64,000 nucleotides of DNA, from assembly GCA_041500225.1 (NCBI GenBank), contig JBGQLV010000006.1, positions 1-64,000 on the forward strand. The letters run 5' to 3'. The notes under the pieces were generated by a model, which was given only the letters and a program-made list of their open reading frames with translations, was not told the origin of the DNA and did not search any database. The position numbers and the translations under genes are program-made. The stretch is from 0-14-3-00-41-53 sp041500225. Lineage in GTDB: Bacteria > Nitrospirota > Thermodesulfovibrionia > Thermodesulfovibrionales > SM23-35. How positions within the stretch are numbered: position 1 is the stretch's first letter; each line of letters opens with the position of its first letter. Of the stretch, positions 50,979 through 59,544 are shown in pieces.

Positions 50979-51010
50979 ATGACTAATACGCTATTTATGA
51001 TGTTAGTCAT
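50979..51010 (+). promoter_or_regulatory. Dyad operator between integrase promoter and start codon
   Basis: ATGACTAA (50979-50986) and TTAGTCAT (51003-51010) are perfect inverted 8-mers 16 bases apart, immediately downstream of the -10 box. Position suits a repressor, possibly an SOS-type or autoregulatory one, or integrase binding arms. No LexA consensus of a known group is matched. Confidence 0.5.
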
Positions 51011-51021
51011 ATTCAAATTCT

Positions 51022-52551
51022 ATGCAACCTATACCAAGTGATATTTTGACTCAATTCGAGGCCGTCCTGAAAAAAAGGGCAGTGCCTGTTTCCCGCCACG
51101 CGGATTATAGGAAGTGGCTCCGGTATTATCTTGATTTCCGAGGCAAATATACGCTTCCTGATTCCAAATCAGAACATATGCGTTTGTTCATCGAAAAATT
51201 GCAAAAAAAGAATCAGACGCCCGAACAGCAAAAGCAGGCAGCGCATGCACTGTCTCTTTATTTTGAGATACTGAATGCAGAGACAAAGGCTGCGACAATA
51301 TCCACATCGTCTCAATACCGGGCAACCACGGAGGGATTGCCCCTACAGGTATCGGAGGCAGCAACAACCCCCGCCACCCCTCGTAGCGAGTCTTCGCGCA
51401 GAGTCGCTACGACCTTTACTAAGGGGGAATCTTCCAATGACTTATCGAGGGCTGAGGCGATAACGCCGATATATTCCCCTCTTTCGGATATGCAACAGCC
51501 GCAGCGCGTACCGGAAACAGAGCCTGCTATGCCAAAGAAATCGGCTGGCAGTCGTTATAATGAATGGCGTTGTCTGGAGAAATCCGGATCTCCAGCCTGG
51601 GACAAGATCATCGACAATCTGGCGGCAGAGATCAAGATACGGCACTATTCCCGAAAAACGCTCAAAGCTTATGCGGATTGGAGCCGCAAATTCCAGAGCT
51701 ACCTGCGAAACAAACCGCCTGATGAACTGTCGGCAACGGATGTTAAGGCTTATATCACGTATCTGGCTGTGAAATGCAAAGTGTCTGCATCAACGCAAAA
51801 CCAGGCGTTCAACGCTTTGTTGTTTTTGTTCCGCCATATTCTGAAGAAAGATTTCGGCGATCACAAGGACATTCCCCGTGCGAAGAAATCGAAGTATATC
51901 CCCGTGGTTCTTTCACGAAAGGAAATAGACGCTGTCTTGAAACATCTGGGGCATCCCTACGATCTTGCGGTCAAACTGTTGTACGGCTGCGGGCTTCGTC
52001 TCTTCGAATGCGTGACATTGCGGGTAAAGAATTTCAATTTCGACGCCGGAATCCTTACGGTACATGGAAAGGGCAGTAAAGACCGGACCGTGCCAATTCC
52101 ACAGACGATCATGCCGGAATTAACGGCACAGTTTGAGGCAATAAAAAAACTTCACGATGAGGATCTTGCGGCAGGCTACACGGGCGTGTTTCTTGAAGAT
52201 CAACTCGAAAAGAAATATCCGAAAGCCGCGAAGGATTTCATCTGGCAATGGTTTTTCCCGCAGCAATCGTTAACTTTCGTGGAGGGAACCAAGGAACGGC
52301 AGCGGTATCATCTTCATGAAACACACGTTCAGCAAGCGCTATACGAGGCTGTCCGGCGGGCGAAGCTCACGAAGCGGGTCACCTCCCACACCTTTCGCCA
52401 CAGTTTCGCCACGCACCTCTTGCAGGCCAACTATGACATCCGCACAATTCAGACGCTGCTCGGCCACAGCGATGTAAGGACTACGATGATATATACCCAC
52501 TGCATACCGAGCAGGACTGTAAAGGAAGCTAAAAGCCCTCTTGATTTTTAA
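51022..52551 (+). CDS. intI: Integron integrase with N-terminal extension
   Basis: A 509-residue tyrosine recombinase. The core begins near residue 190 with DNLAAEIKIRHYSRKTLKAY, which is IntI-like. Catalytic residues: Arg326 in CGLRLFE, His456 and Arg459 in SHTFRHSF, His482 in GHSDV, and nucleophile Tyr491 in MIYTH. The segment WQWFFPQQSLT, with RYHLHETHVQQALYEAVRRA downstream, is the patch special to integron integrases. Canonical IntI has ~320-340 residues; here ~185 more at the N-terminus contain a second SAM-like region (about 1-90) and a low-complexity linker. It stands divergent from the cassette array, as in mobile and chromosomal integrons, and should recombine attC with attI. Confidence 0.93.
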   Translation: MQPIPSDILTQFEAVLKKRAVPVSRHADYRKWLRYYLDFRGKYTLPDSKSEHMRLFIEKLQKKNQTPEQQKQAAHALSLYFEILNAETKAATISTSSQYRATTEGLPLQVSEAATTPATPRSESSRRVATTFTKGESSNDLSRAEAITPIYSPLSDMQQPQRVPETEPAMPKKSAGSRYNEWRCLEKSGSPAWDKIIDNLAAEIKIRHYSRKTLKAYADWSRKFQSYLRNKPPDELSATDVKAYITYLAVKCKVSASTQNQAFNALLFLFRHILKKDFGDHKDIPRAKKSKYIPVVLSRKEIDAVLKHLGHPYDLAVKLLYGCGLRLFECVTLRVKNFNFDAGILTVHGKGSKDRTVPIPQTIMPELTAQFEAIKKLHDEDLAAGYTGVFLEDQLEKKYPKAAKDFIWQWFFPQQSLTFVEGTKERQRYHLHETHVQQALYEAVRRAKLTKRVTSHTFRHSFATHLLQANYDIRTIQTLLGHSDVRTTMIYTHCIPSRTVKEAKSPLDF

Positions 52552-52553
52552 AT

Positions 52554-52745
52554 AAATTGAGCGATTCTTTTAAGGTTGTCATTGCGAGGAGCGGAGCGAT
52601 GTGGCAATCTCTATCACTTAAGACGAGATCCCTCACGGAGTTTATCCTGAGCAGTAAGATAAGATTCCTCACTGCGTTCGGAATGACAGGCAAAGGGTTC
52701 GGAATGACAATTCTAAATGGTTTATACATAAAAATCGCTCAATTT
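52554..52745. repeat. 192-bp element with 13-bp inverted ends
   Basis: AAATTGAGCGATT (52554-52566) and AATCGCTCAATTT (52733-52745) are perfect inverses. The interior holds a gtcattgcgagg...ggaatgac pattern. It starts 2 bases after the integrase stop codon. Confidence 0.7.
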
Positions 52746-52758
52746 AGGTTTTAAATAG

Positions 52759-52888
52759 AGTCTGTCCATAAAGTCAGTTTTTTTGTCATTCCTGCGGAGG
52801 CAGGAATCCAGAAACTATTGGAAACACTGGATTCCGGCTTAAGAACTGCCGGAATGACACATATATAAGCAGACTTTATGGACAGACT
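52759..52888. repeat. 130-bp element with 17-bp perfect inverted ends
   Basis: AGTCTGTCCATAAAGTC (52759-52775) and GACTTTATGGACAGACT (52872-52888) are perfect inverses. The interior has GTCATTCCTGCGGAGGCAGG with the inverse GGAATGAC on the right. This matches the miniature element style of the sequences at 38961 and 59404. Confidence 0.8.
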
Positions 52889-53050
52889 ATAGATAAGGGG
52901 ATGTATATTTTGTTTTTACAGGTAACTACAATTTTAAAAAGACTATAGCATATTCCCTTTTTCAGACAAGCTACCGCCTTTATAGTACAGCAACTCCTTG
53001 CCCCGTCTGCAGTCGGGGCGTTTCATTTGGATAGACAGGTATGATTGCTC

Positions 53051-54322
53051 TTACTGATAAACCGTAGACGCTATTTTTACGGTCAGATCACCGAGCATGT
53101 TGGTATAACTTCCCAGTTCATTATCATACCAGCCATAGATTGAGGTCTGTGTAACTGGTATTTCTATGTTCGATGGAAGCTGTCCAGCTAATGACTCTGG
53201 AACTTTGTAAAGTTTCGAAAGGTCCAGTGTTACAAAGGCTGTCCTTGTGTGTGTCTCGTTGCCTTCAATAATAGTAGCCGGCCCGAATTGTCCAATTATA
53301 TCGGAAGATACATTCTGCTCATCCGTATATTTGATATAACCCCTCTTTTCCCTCTTTTCAGCATCACGATAAATGTCGTTAATAAGGGTTCGATTAATTG
53401 CGGGGCTGCCTGGTTCGTCATATAATGCAACTACCAGGATGATTAGAGATCCTGTAGTGGTTGGGATACGCACTGATTCTGCAATAAACCCTATCTTGTT
53501 CATCTCCGGGATTACCAGGCCGAGTGTCTTAGCGGCTCCGGTAGTTGTCAAAATGATATTATTCATGATGCTTCTGTTTTTCCTTAAGTCAGTGGCACCG
53601 GCCTCTGGTAACCTGTCCAGTACTTCCTGGGTCCCTGTGGCAGCATGGATTGTGGCCATAGAAGCACTCAGTATCTTTTTTGAACCAAAGTAATCTAATA
53701 GCGGCTTGATCATATATGAAAGACAGGTCGTGGTACACGATGCAGCGGAAATAACACGATGTTTGGTCTGGTCGTATATATCGTCATTAATACCGATTAC
53801 AATAGTTGTTGCATCATCCGGCATAGAAATACCTTTTGTTTTAATCTTAAAGGGTGCGGAAACAATAACCTTTTCTGCCCCTGCCTCTAAGTGGTCGCGG
53901 GCAGAACCCTCTTTAGAGTCAGGCGGGGCTGCAGGGTCTTTAAACTTACCAGTGCTTTCAACAACTATTTTTGCACCGTATTTATCCCAGGGTATAAGCC
54001 TTGGGCTGCGGGTTTCCCTTAAGATAGTTACTGGTAAGCCGTCTATCAGCATGGTACCCTTGTCTTCGTCAAGGTTTTCAATTATCCTTTTTGTCTTGTG
54101 TCCATAAAGATAACGCTGTAACATTCCATAAGTAGAATCCTTTTCAATATAAAGGGCAATATCCTCGAGCCTGGTTCCAACCTTTCTACCGATGTTTACA
54201 ACAATCTCTGAAAAATATTTTCTACATATATGATGCCAGAGTGTCAGCTTGCCAATTCTGCCCAGACCGTTTATACCAAGTACGGGCTTTTTCCCAGAGA
54301 TCATTTTTACTTTGTTTTTCAT
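53051..54322 (-). CDS. gap: Glyceraldehyde-3-phosphate dehydrogenase, long form
   Basis: A 423-residue protein: LGINGLGRIGKLTLWHHI (NAD binding), VESTGKFKDP, the catalytic Cys in ISAASCTTTCLSYMI, ATGTQEVLDRLPEAGATDLR, and SIYGWYDNELGSYTNM near the end. It interconverts glyceraldehyde 3-phosphate and 1,3-bisphosphoglycerate. The usual length is ~335; inserts around residues 45-110 and 320-385 lengthen it, a feature of a separate lineage. It is directly downstream, on the same strand, of the large PEP/pyruvate-binding gene, 46 bases apart, suggesting a joint glycolytic or gluconeogenic role. Confidence 0.93.
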   Translation of the reverse strand: MKNKVKMISGKKPVLGINGLGRIGKLTLWHHICRKYFSEIVVNIGRKVGTRLEDIALYIEKDSTYGMLQRYLYGHKTKRIIENLDEDKGTMLIDGLPVTILRETRSPRLIPWDKYGAKIVVESTGKFKDPAAPPDSKEGSARDHLEAGAEKVIVSAPFKIKTKGISMPDDATTIVIGINDDIYDQTKHRVISAASCTTTCLSYMIKPLLDYFGSKKILSASMATIHAATGTQEVLDRLPEAGATDLRKNRSIMNNIILTTTGAAKTLGLVIPEMNKIGFIAESVRIPTTTGSLIILVVALYDEPGSPAINRTLINDIYRDAEKREKRGYIKYTDEQNVSSDIIGQFGPATIIEGNETHTRTAFVTLDLSKLYKVPESLAGQLPSNIEIPVTQTSIYGWYDNELGSYTNMLGDLTVKIASTVYQ

Positions 54323-54368
54323 CTTTACTGTACCCCCTCCTGAGATTAATTTATAAGTTTTTTAAAGA

Positions 54369-57300
54369 TTATACCAGCAGTTTGATTTCCTGTACCTGAT
54401 GCCTGCCTGAATAAACCGAGCCGTTATGGCCGTCAATACTCAAAAAATCACCTGCCTTTAATATCCGGTTATTAAGTTTACATCTCTTTTCATGTTCGCG
54501 CACATCTAAATTATTGCAACTTACCACACAGGTCTTTCCCAATCGGTTGGCAATAATAGCAGCATGAGAGGTTGATCCCCCGCGAGCAGTCAGCAAGCCG
54601 TCTGCTGCTGAGATATGTCTTATATCGTCTGGAACAGTATCCGACCTGATTAAAATAAGTGGTGTTTCCGGGTACTTTTCCCTGAACTCTTGAATTTCAT
54701 CTAAATCAAAGACAATTCTACCACTAAGGGCACCACCGCCAACACCTATCCCGCTGGAAAGGTAATTGGAGGATAGTTTCTTAGAAGGGACAAAGGCCAT
54801 AAAACTTTCTCTTTTTCTAATAGCCATATCACGTGCCTGAAGGATGTAAAGATTCGCAGTGTCTTTCCCTTCAAAGGTAAATTCAATCTCCTGAGCGCCC
54901 CATCTCTCTTTATAGATTAAATCCTTGATTATTTTTAGCAGTGCACTATAAATCTCAGGAAAACTGTCCTCCAGTGAAATGTCAGATGTTCTTTCTTCGA
55001 TATGTCTTTGTTCATTAGAGATAGGCAGTGTCTTTACCAGCCCTGAGACTATATCCTCTCCTTGTGCTCCAAGTGTAAAGTCACCCCATAACATGACTTT
55101 ATCTCCAGACTCCTGGGGGTTGCGGGTAAAAAGAACCCCTGTTCCTGAATTAGCATCTAAATTACCATAAACCATTGCCTGCACAATAACTGCTGTACCC
55201 CAGTTTTCAGAAATACCCAATATCTCACGATAATCCCGGGCTTTTTGAGAAAACCAGGATTGAAATACCTGGGCGATTGCCATATCAAGCTGGATTTTTG
55301 GGTCATCAGTTATTTCTATCCCGTTATCCTTAACAGCATCCCGATAAGCAAATGCTACATCTCTCATCTGCTCAGGTGTAAATTGAATTTTTCTCGGAAC
55401 CTTATATCTCTCCTTAAAAGAATTGATAATATCGTCGAATTTATTCCTTTCCATGCCAAAAAACATTCCCCAGCACTGTAAAAACCGTCGATAACAATCC
55501 CATACACACCAGGGCTTACCTGTTTGTTTTACTAATCCTGCAATAATAGCTTCGTTAATCCCCACATTTAAAAATGAATTCATCATGCCAGGCATAGAGA
55601 TCCCTCCTCCGCTTCTGACTGATACGAGTAATGGATTCTCAGGATCACCGAATCTTTTACCTGTTAGTTTTTCGAGTCCTGTAATATGTTCATTAATCCT
55701 TTCATCCAGATGCTCCCTAACATAACAAAATCTACTGATTGCCTGCTTACAACGAAATACCTCGGTAGTTATAATAAAACCCGGGGGAACAGGTATCCCT
55801 AAAGATGACATCCTCACAAGGTTGTATCCTTTATTCCCAAGATGAATCCTGTCGTCGGTGGTCTTATCAGGTGTATGGATACCGGATAATGCCTTTTTAG
55901 GGTCATAGCTCATTAATAAATCCAGATCTTGGACATCCAATCTCTCTGCCTGTTCGAATAAAGTTTTTATGATATTGCTAATAAAATTATCTAATTGCTG
56001 GAGTCCAAAAGAGGTAGCCACAATCTCCCTTAAAAACCGTTCTGAAGTTGTATTTATAAAATCAAACTCGCTCTGTTCCCTGTGTTTTTCGAGATATTTA
56101 GGCAGTATATTTTCTGTCCCAACCTGAGGAATAATATTTTTGAGGTTATTCTTGTGGATGCCGCTATAATAGGTATTCAATATATCCTGTACAGCCTCTG
56201 AGAAACCCCTGAATATGTCAATATACTGTGAGAAGGAAAATCTTCTTACCTCTAATGCCACGGATAAAAGTTCCAGTGTATTTTCAAGTCTGTTTGAGGA
56301 TATCCCGTCCAACTGTAAGGCCTTGAAAAATAAATACGCAAACTTCTTAATCTGGAATAGGGTAGCCCGGGTAATAAATTTAAAATTAGATGAATTTATT
56401 AATTCTTCAAAAAGTATATTGGCCAGATTTTCCATCCGGAAGGTTAAGGCCAGGGCATCAAATTTTCTTTCCTGGTATCTCCCATACATTGAAGGTATGC
56501 CGGCAGCAATATGTCTTTTACGAAAGATATCCTCTACAGCCTCATAGCTTTCAGGAGACAAGATAATATCTTTTAAGAGTTGTAAATAACTCAGGATACC
56601 TTCGAGACGCTGATAGACATTGCCTTCCTCTAAATTATTGATTAGCGACTCTGTATTCGGAAGACCTAAACTTTGTGCACGTCTTAACTGTTCCTTGATG
56701 TCTTGAGTATTCAGTCTATATTTCTTATTAAGCAACTGATAAAACTTAATAGCAAGAAATACCCGTCTATTTTCTCTTTCAGAGAGATTTGGTATATCCT
56801 TTATAAGTGTACTGATGTCCTCATCTGTTAGACGTAAAAGATTACTTAAATTATGAATTTCCTTAACACTAAAAATAGAATTAAAAATAGTACTGATTTC
56901 ATCAAAATATGGACCTGATGATTTGACTTGCTGATAAATGTCCTCAGGTAGAAATCTTTTTAGATGTGTCTTATCCTTTGTTCTCCAGAAACTTATAATC
57001 TCCTCGATAAAATCAACCACACGGGCAGAGCTTTCAACGTGGCTTTGTTTGCGTAAAAAATGTATAAGTGAGTCAGCCCTGCCTGTAACGTCGTCTATTT
57101 CAGCAGAGACATCTCGTAGTACCCCTTCAGAGCCAATCTCGCTGAAATACACAGGGAATAACTTAGCCAGTTGTTTAACCAGGTGATAGACTGGTTTGAT
57201 ATCACTGTTCAGGAGTTTGGTAATATCCTTTTGAAATAGATCCGTATCACTTATGTGTATCCCACCCAAACTTAGATTAATAATTAAGGCAGAGATAAGG

Positions 57301-58523
57301 GATTTAGACCATTTCGGACTATTCTCGATTAACTCCAGCCATACACGGATATTTTTTAAATGGGCGCGATTAGATTTAACCTGCCATTCATCAGTGGCAC
57401 CTTGTATCTCAGGATACTGGAATCCAAGTGAAATAATTTTCTGTATATACCATTCAACAAGATTACTATCGCCCAGATTAAATATCTCATTACCGATGCT
57501 CTGGACACAATATAGAGCTGTTTCAGGATAACTGATCAGACTTTTTTTCAAAACACCAAAAGTCCCGGAAAGCATGACCTTTATTTGTTCAGGTTCCTCC
57601 ATCTTAATAGCGGTCGAGAGCGCACGATTAATCTCTCTGAGAGTGCCTTCATGAATGCCGGAAAGGCCTTTAGTTTCCATAATTTTAAGGAGATATGCTA
57701 CCTTTAAGTTGAGGTCCTTATGCACATCGCCAGTCTGGAATAACAGACCGGAAAGATCCTCGTAGAACCCAACCATTTGCAAATAACCGGGTAGTTTTAA
57801 GAGCTCTTCTAAAAGCAAGTATTGATCCGTAATTTTTTTAAGACTGCTCAAATGAAGAACTAATCCCTTCAAGTTAGCATGTGATATAGGATAAATTGAT
57901 TCTTCTAACTCTTTGTATTTGTCTTCATTTAAGGCAAAATCTGCTTTGTGTTTTAACCAGGTTACAGGGTCTTCTTCCTCCAGCCAATATTCATAAGTTA
58001 TTAAAAGAGATTTAGAGAGCAAGTCATTAACACCCTTGACATCAAAGCGGGTAGGCATTTTTGCAAGTATGATCTGGCCCAGCTTTTTCAGTTGATGAGG
58101 ATTAGTAATGAGAAAAAAGAATTGTTTTTCCTGTAGCTGATTAAGCCTGGCAATACAGTTCTGAAATACAGGTTCATATTTATAAAGGTCTTGATTACCG
58201 TCTATCAGGATTTTTTCAAGGTAAAAGACAAGGCTGTCAACGGCTGCCTGCTGTATATTTATATCAGGAGAGGTTATAGCATCTAAAAAAATATCTGCAA
58301 TAATCTTAAGTACCTCTATCCCCTTTTCGTGATGATCGTGTAAATAAAAATTTTTAAGTGCATAGGCACGTAGTTCATTTACAATAAAACCCCAATTTTT
58401 AGGATGACGATTTAACTCTTGCAATAAGGGCTCGGTGGCGCTCAGGATGCCTGGGTAGTCTTTAACTACTTCTCGCAAGATATCGTATTTTGATTGAGTC
58501 GCTATCTCGTTAACTGGATTCAA
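54369..58523 (-). CDS. Large PEP/pyruvate-binding (PPDK-like) protein
   Basis: A 1384-residue protein. The first ~900 residues are helical and unrelated to known domains. From ~905 comes a PPDK nucleotide-binding domain (HLGNKGYNLVRMSSLGIPVP, PGFIITTEVF, GMPGMMNSFLNVGINEA-like stretch, and LYILQARDMAIRKRE), then a phosphohistidine domain with the swivelling His in LLTARGGSTSHAAIIANRLG. The usual PEP-binding TIM barrel of PPDK at the C-terminus is absent, so it cannot be a complete dikinase. It may phosphorylate a partner or act with a separate PEP subunit. It is encoded with the long gap. Confidence 0.85.
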   Translation of the reverse strand: MNPVNEIATQSKYDILREVVKDYPGILSATEPLLQELNRHPKNWGFIVNELRAYALKNFYLHDHHEKGIEVLKIIADIFLDAITSPDINIQQAAVDSLVFYLEKILIDGNQDLYKYEPVFQNCIARLNQLQEKQFFFLITNPHQLKKLGQIILAKMPTRFDVKGVNDLLSKSLLITYEYWLEEEDPVTWLKHKADFALNEDKYKELEESIYPISHANLKGLVLHLSSLKKITDQYLLLEELLKLPGYLQMVGFYEDLSGLLFQTGDVHKDLNLKVAYLLKIMETKGLSGIHEGTLREINRALSTAIKMEEPEQIKVMLSGTFGVLKKSLISYPETALYCVQSIGNEIFNLGDSNLVEWYIQKIISLGFQYPEIQGATDEWQVKSNRAHLKNIRVWLELIENSPKWSKSLISALIINLSLGGIHISDTDLFQKDITKLLNSDIKPVYHLVKQLAKLFPVYFSEIGSEGVLRDVSAEIDDVTGRADSLIHFLRKQSHVESSARVVDFIEEIISFWRTKDKTHLKRFLPEDIYQQVKSSGPYFDEISTIFNSIFSVKEIHNLSNLLRLTDEDISTLIKDIPNLSERENRRVFLAIKFYQLLNKKYRLNTQDIKEQLRRAQSLGLPNTESLINNLEEGNVYQRLEGILSYLQLLKDIILSPESYEAVEDIFRKRHIAAGIPSMYGRYQERKFDALALTFRMENLANILFEELINSSNFKFITRATLFQIKKFAYLFFKALQLDGISSNRLENTLELLSVALEVRRFSFSQYIDIFRGFSEAVQDILNTYYSGIHKNNLKNIIPQVGTENILPKYLEKHREQSEFDFINTTSERFLREIVATSFGLQQLDNFISNIIKTLFEQAERLDVQDLDLLMSYDPKKALSGIHTPDKTTDDRIHLGNKGYNLVRMSSLGIPVPPGFIITTEVFRCKQAISRFCYVREHLDERINEHITGLEKLTGKRFGDPENPLLVSVRSGGGISMPGMMNSFLNVGINEAIIAGLVKQTGKPWCVWDCYRRFLQCWGMFFGMERNKFDDIINSFKERYKVPRKIQFTPEQMRDVAFAYRDAVKDNGIEITDDPKIQLDMAIAQVFQSWFSQKARDYREILGISENWGTAVIVQAMVYGNLDANSGTGVLFTRNPQESGDKVMLWGDFTLGAQGEDIVSGLVKTLPISNEQRHIEERTSDISLEDSFPEIYSALLKIIKDLIYKERWGAQEIEFTFEGKDTANLYILQARDMAIRKRESFMAFVPSKKLSSNYLSSGIGVGGGALSGRIVFDLDEIQEFREKYPETPLILIRSDTVPDDIRHISAADGLLTARGGSTSHAAIIANRLGKTCVVSCNNLDVREHEKRCKLNNRILKAGDFLSIDGHNGSVYSGRHQVQEIKLLV

Positions 58524-58689
58524 TTTTAAATACCTCTTTGTTCATTATATAATAGAAGGCATAAAATTTTACATTATCCAGGTTTTTTGTGGAAAATAGA
58601 TACAGGAAAGCCTGCCTCATAATTGGCTTTATTAAAGTTTGTTGTTCTATCTATATTTTGGAGTTTTTTTAGGATAGGGGTATTTTCAA

Positions 58690-59325
58690 GTGAAGGTCTG
58701 TGAGATTTTTGCAAGCATTCAGGGAGAATCAAGTTACGCAGGCATGCCTTGTACATTCATAAGGATGACAGGCTGTAATCTCAGGTGTTCTTATTGTGAT
58801 ACAAAGTATGCATATAATGAAGGCAGAGAGCTCTCAGAGGAGGATATTATAGGAGAGGTCAAACGTTATGGTATAAGCCTTGTTGAGATTACAGGCGGGG
58901 AACCGTTACTTCAGAAAGAGGTTTTTCATCTGGTCAAAAAACTGCTTGATGAGAAATACAAAGTATTAATAGAGACAAACGGTTCGATGAATATAGAAGA
59001 TGTTGATAAAAGGGCAGTCGTGATACTTGATATAAAGACACCCGGCAGTGGTATGAGTGAAAAGATGGATTTATCAAACCTTGAAAATATAAAAAGTACT
59101 GATGAAATAAAGTTTGTAGTAACAAACAGGACTGATTATGAATGGTCAAAGGATGTAATTCATAAATACAATTTAATAAATAAGTGCCATCTCCTTCTGT
59201 CACCTGCATATGGAATCCTTCCTCCTGAAGACCTTGCGAGATGGATGATCAAAGACAGACTCAAAGCCCGTTTGAACCTTCAGCTTCATAAATATATTTT
59301 CGGCCCTTACAGAAAGGAAATATAA
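58690..59325 (+). CDS. queE: 7-carboxy-7-deazaguanine synthase (radical SAM)
   Basis: A 211-residue radical SAM protein with the CxxxCxxC cluster motif in MTGCNLRCSYCDTKYAYN, preceded by ASIQGESSYAGMPCTFIR. VEITGGEPLLQKEVF and IYFGPYRKE-type ending fit QueE. It forms 7-carboxy-7-deazaguanine from 6-carboxytetrahydropterin, an early step to queuosine. The start is GTG 58690, with GATAGGGG about 12 bases before it. No queC or queD is adjacent. The divergent neighbour is the PPDK-like gene. Confidence 0.93.
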   Translation: MKVCEIFASIQGESSYAGMPCTFIRMTGCNLRCSYCDTKYAYNEGRELSEEDIIGEVKRYGISLVEITGGEPLLQKEVFHLVKKLLDEKYKVLIETNGSMNIEDVDKRAVVILDIKTPGSGMSEKMDLSNLENIKSTDEIKFVVTNRTDYEWSKDVIHKYNLINKCHLLLSPAYGILPPEDLARWMIKDRLKARLNLQLHKYIFGPYRKEI

Positions 59326-59403
59326 ACCAATTCAAAAATAGAAAAAATATTAGGGTTGTAATATAATAAGGCTTATTTAATTACGAACAGGTGAGGAACA
59401 GGT

Positions 59404-59476
59404 TTGTCATTCCGCACTTGATGCGGAATCCAGTTTGTTTGTATTTTCTGGATTCCTGCTTTCGCAGGAATGACAA
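59404..59476. repeat. gtcattcc-type dispersed repeat, copy 3
   Basis: TTGTCATTCC (59404-59413) and GGAATGACAA (59467-59476) are perfect inverses, with GGAATCCAG...CTGGATTCC inside. It lies between queE and ilvC. Confidence 0.75.
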
Positions 59477-59544
59477 GCAATAAATTATAATGACTGTACC
59501 CCGAAGCCAAGCTTCGAGGATTTTTTTAGATAAAGGAGGGAACA

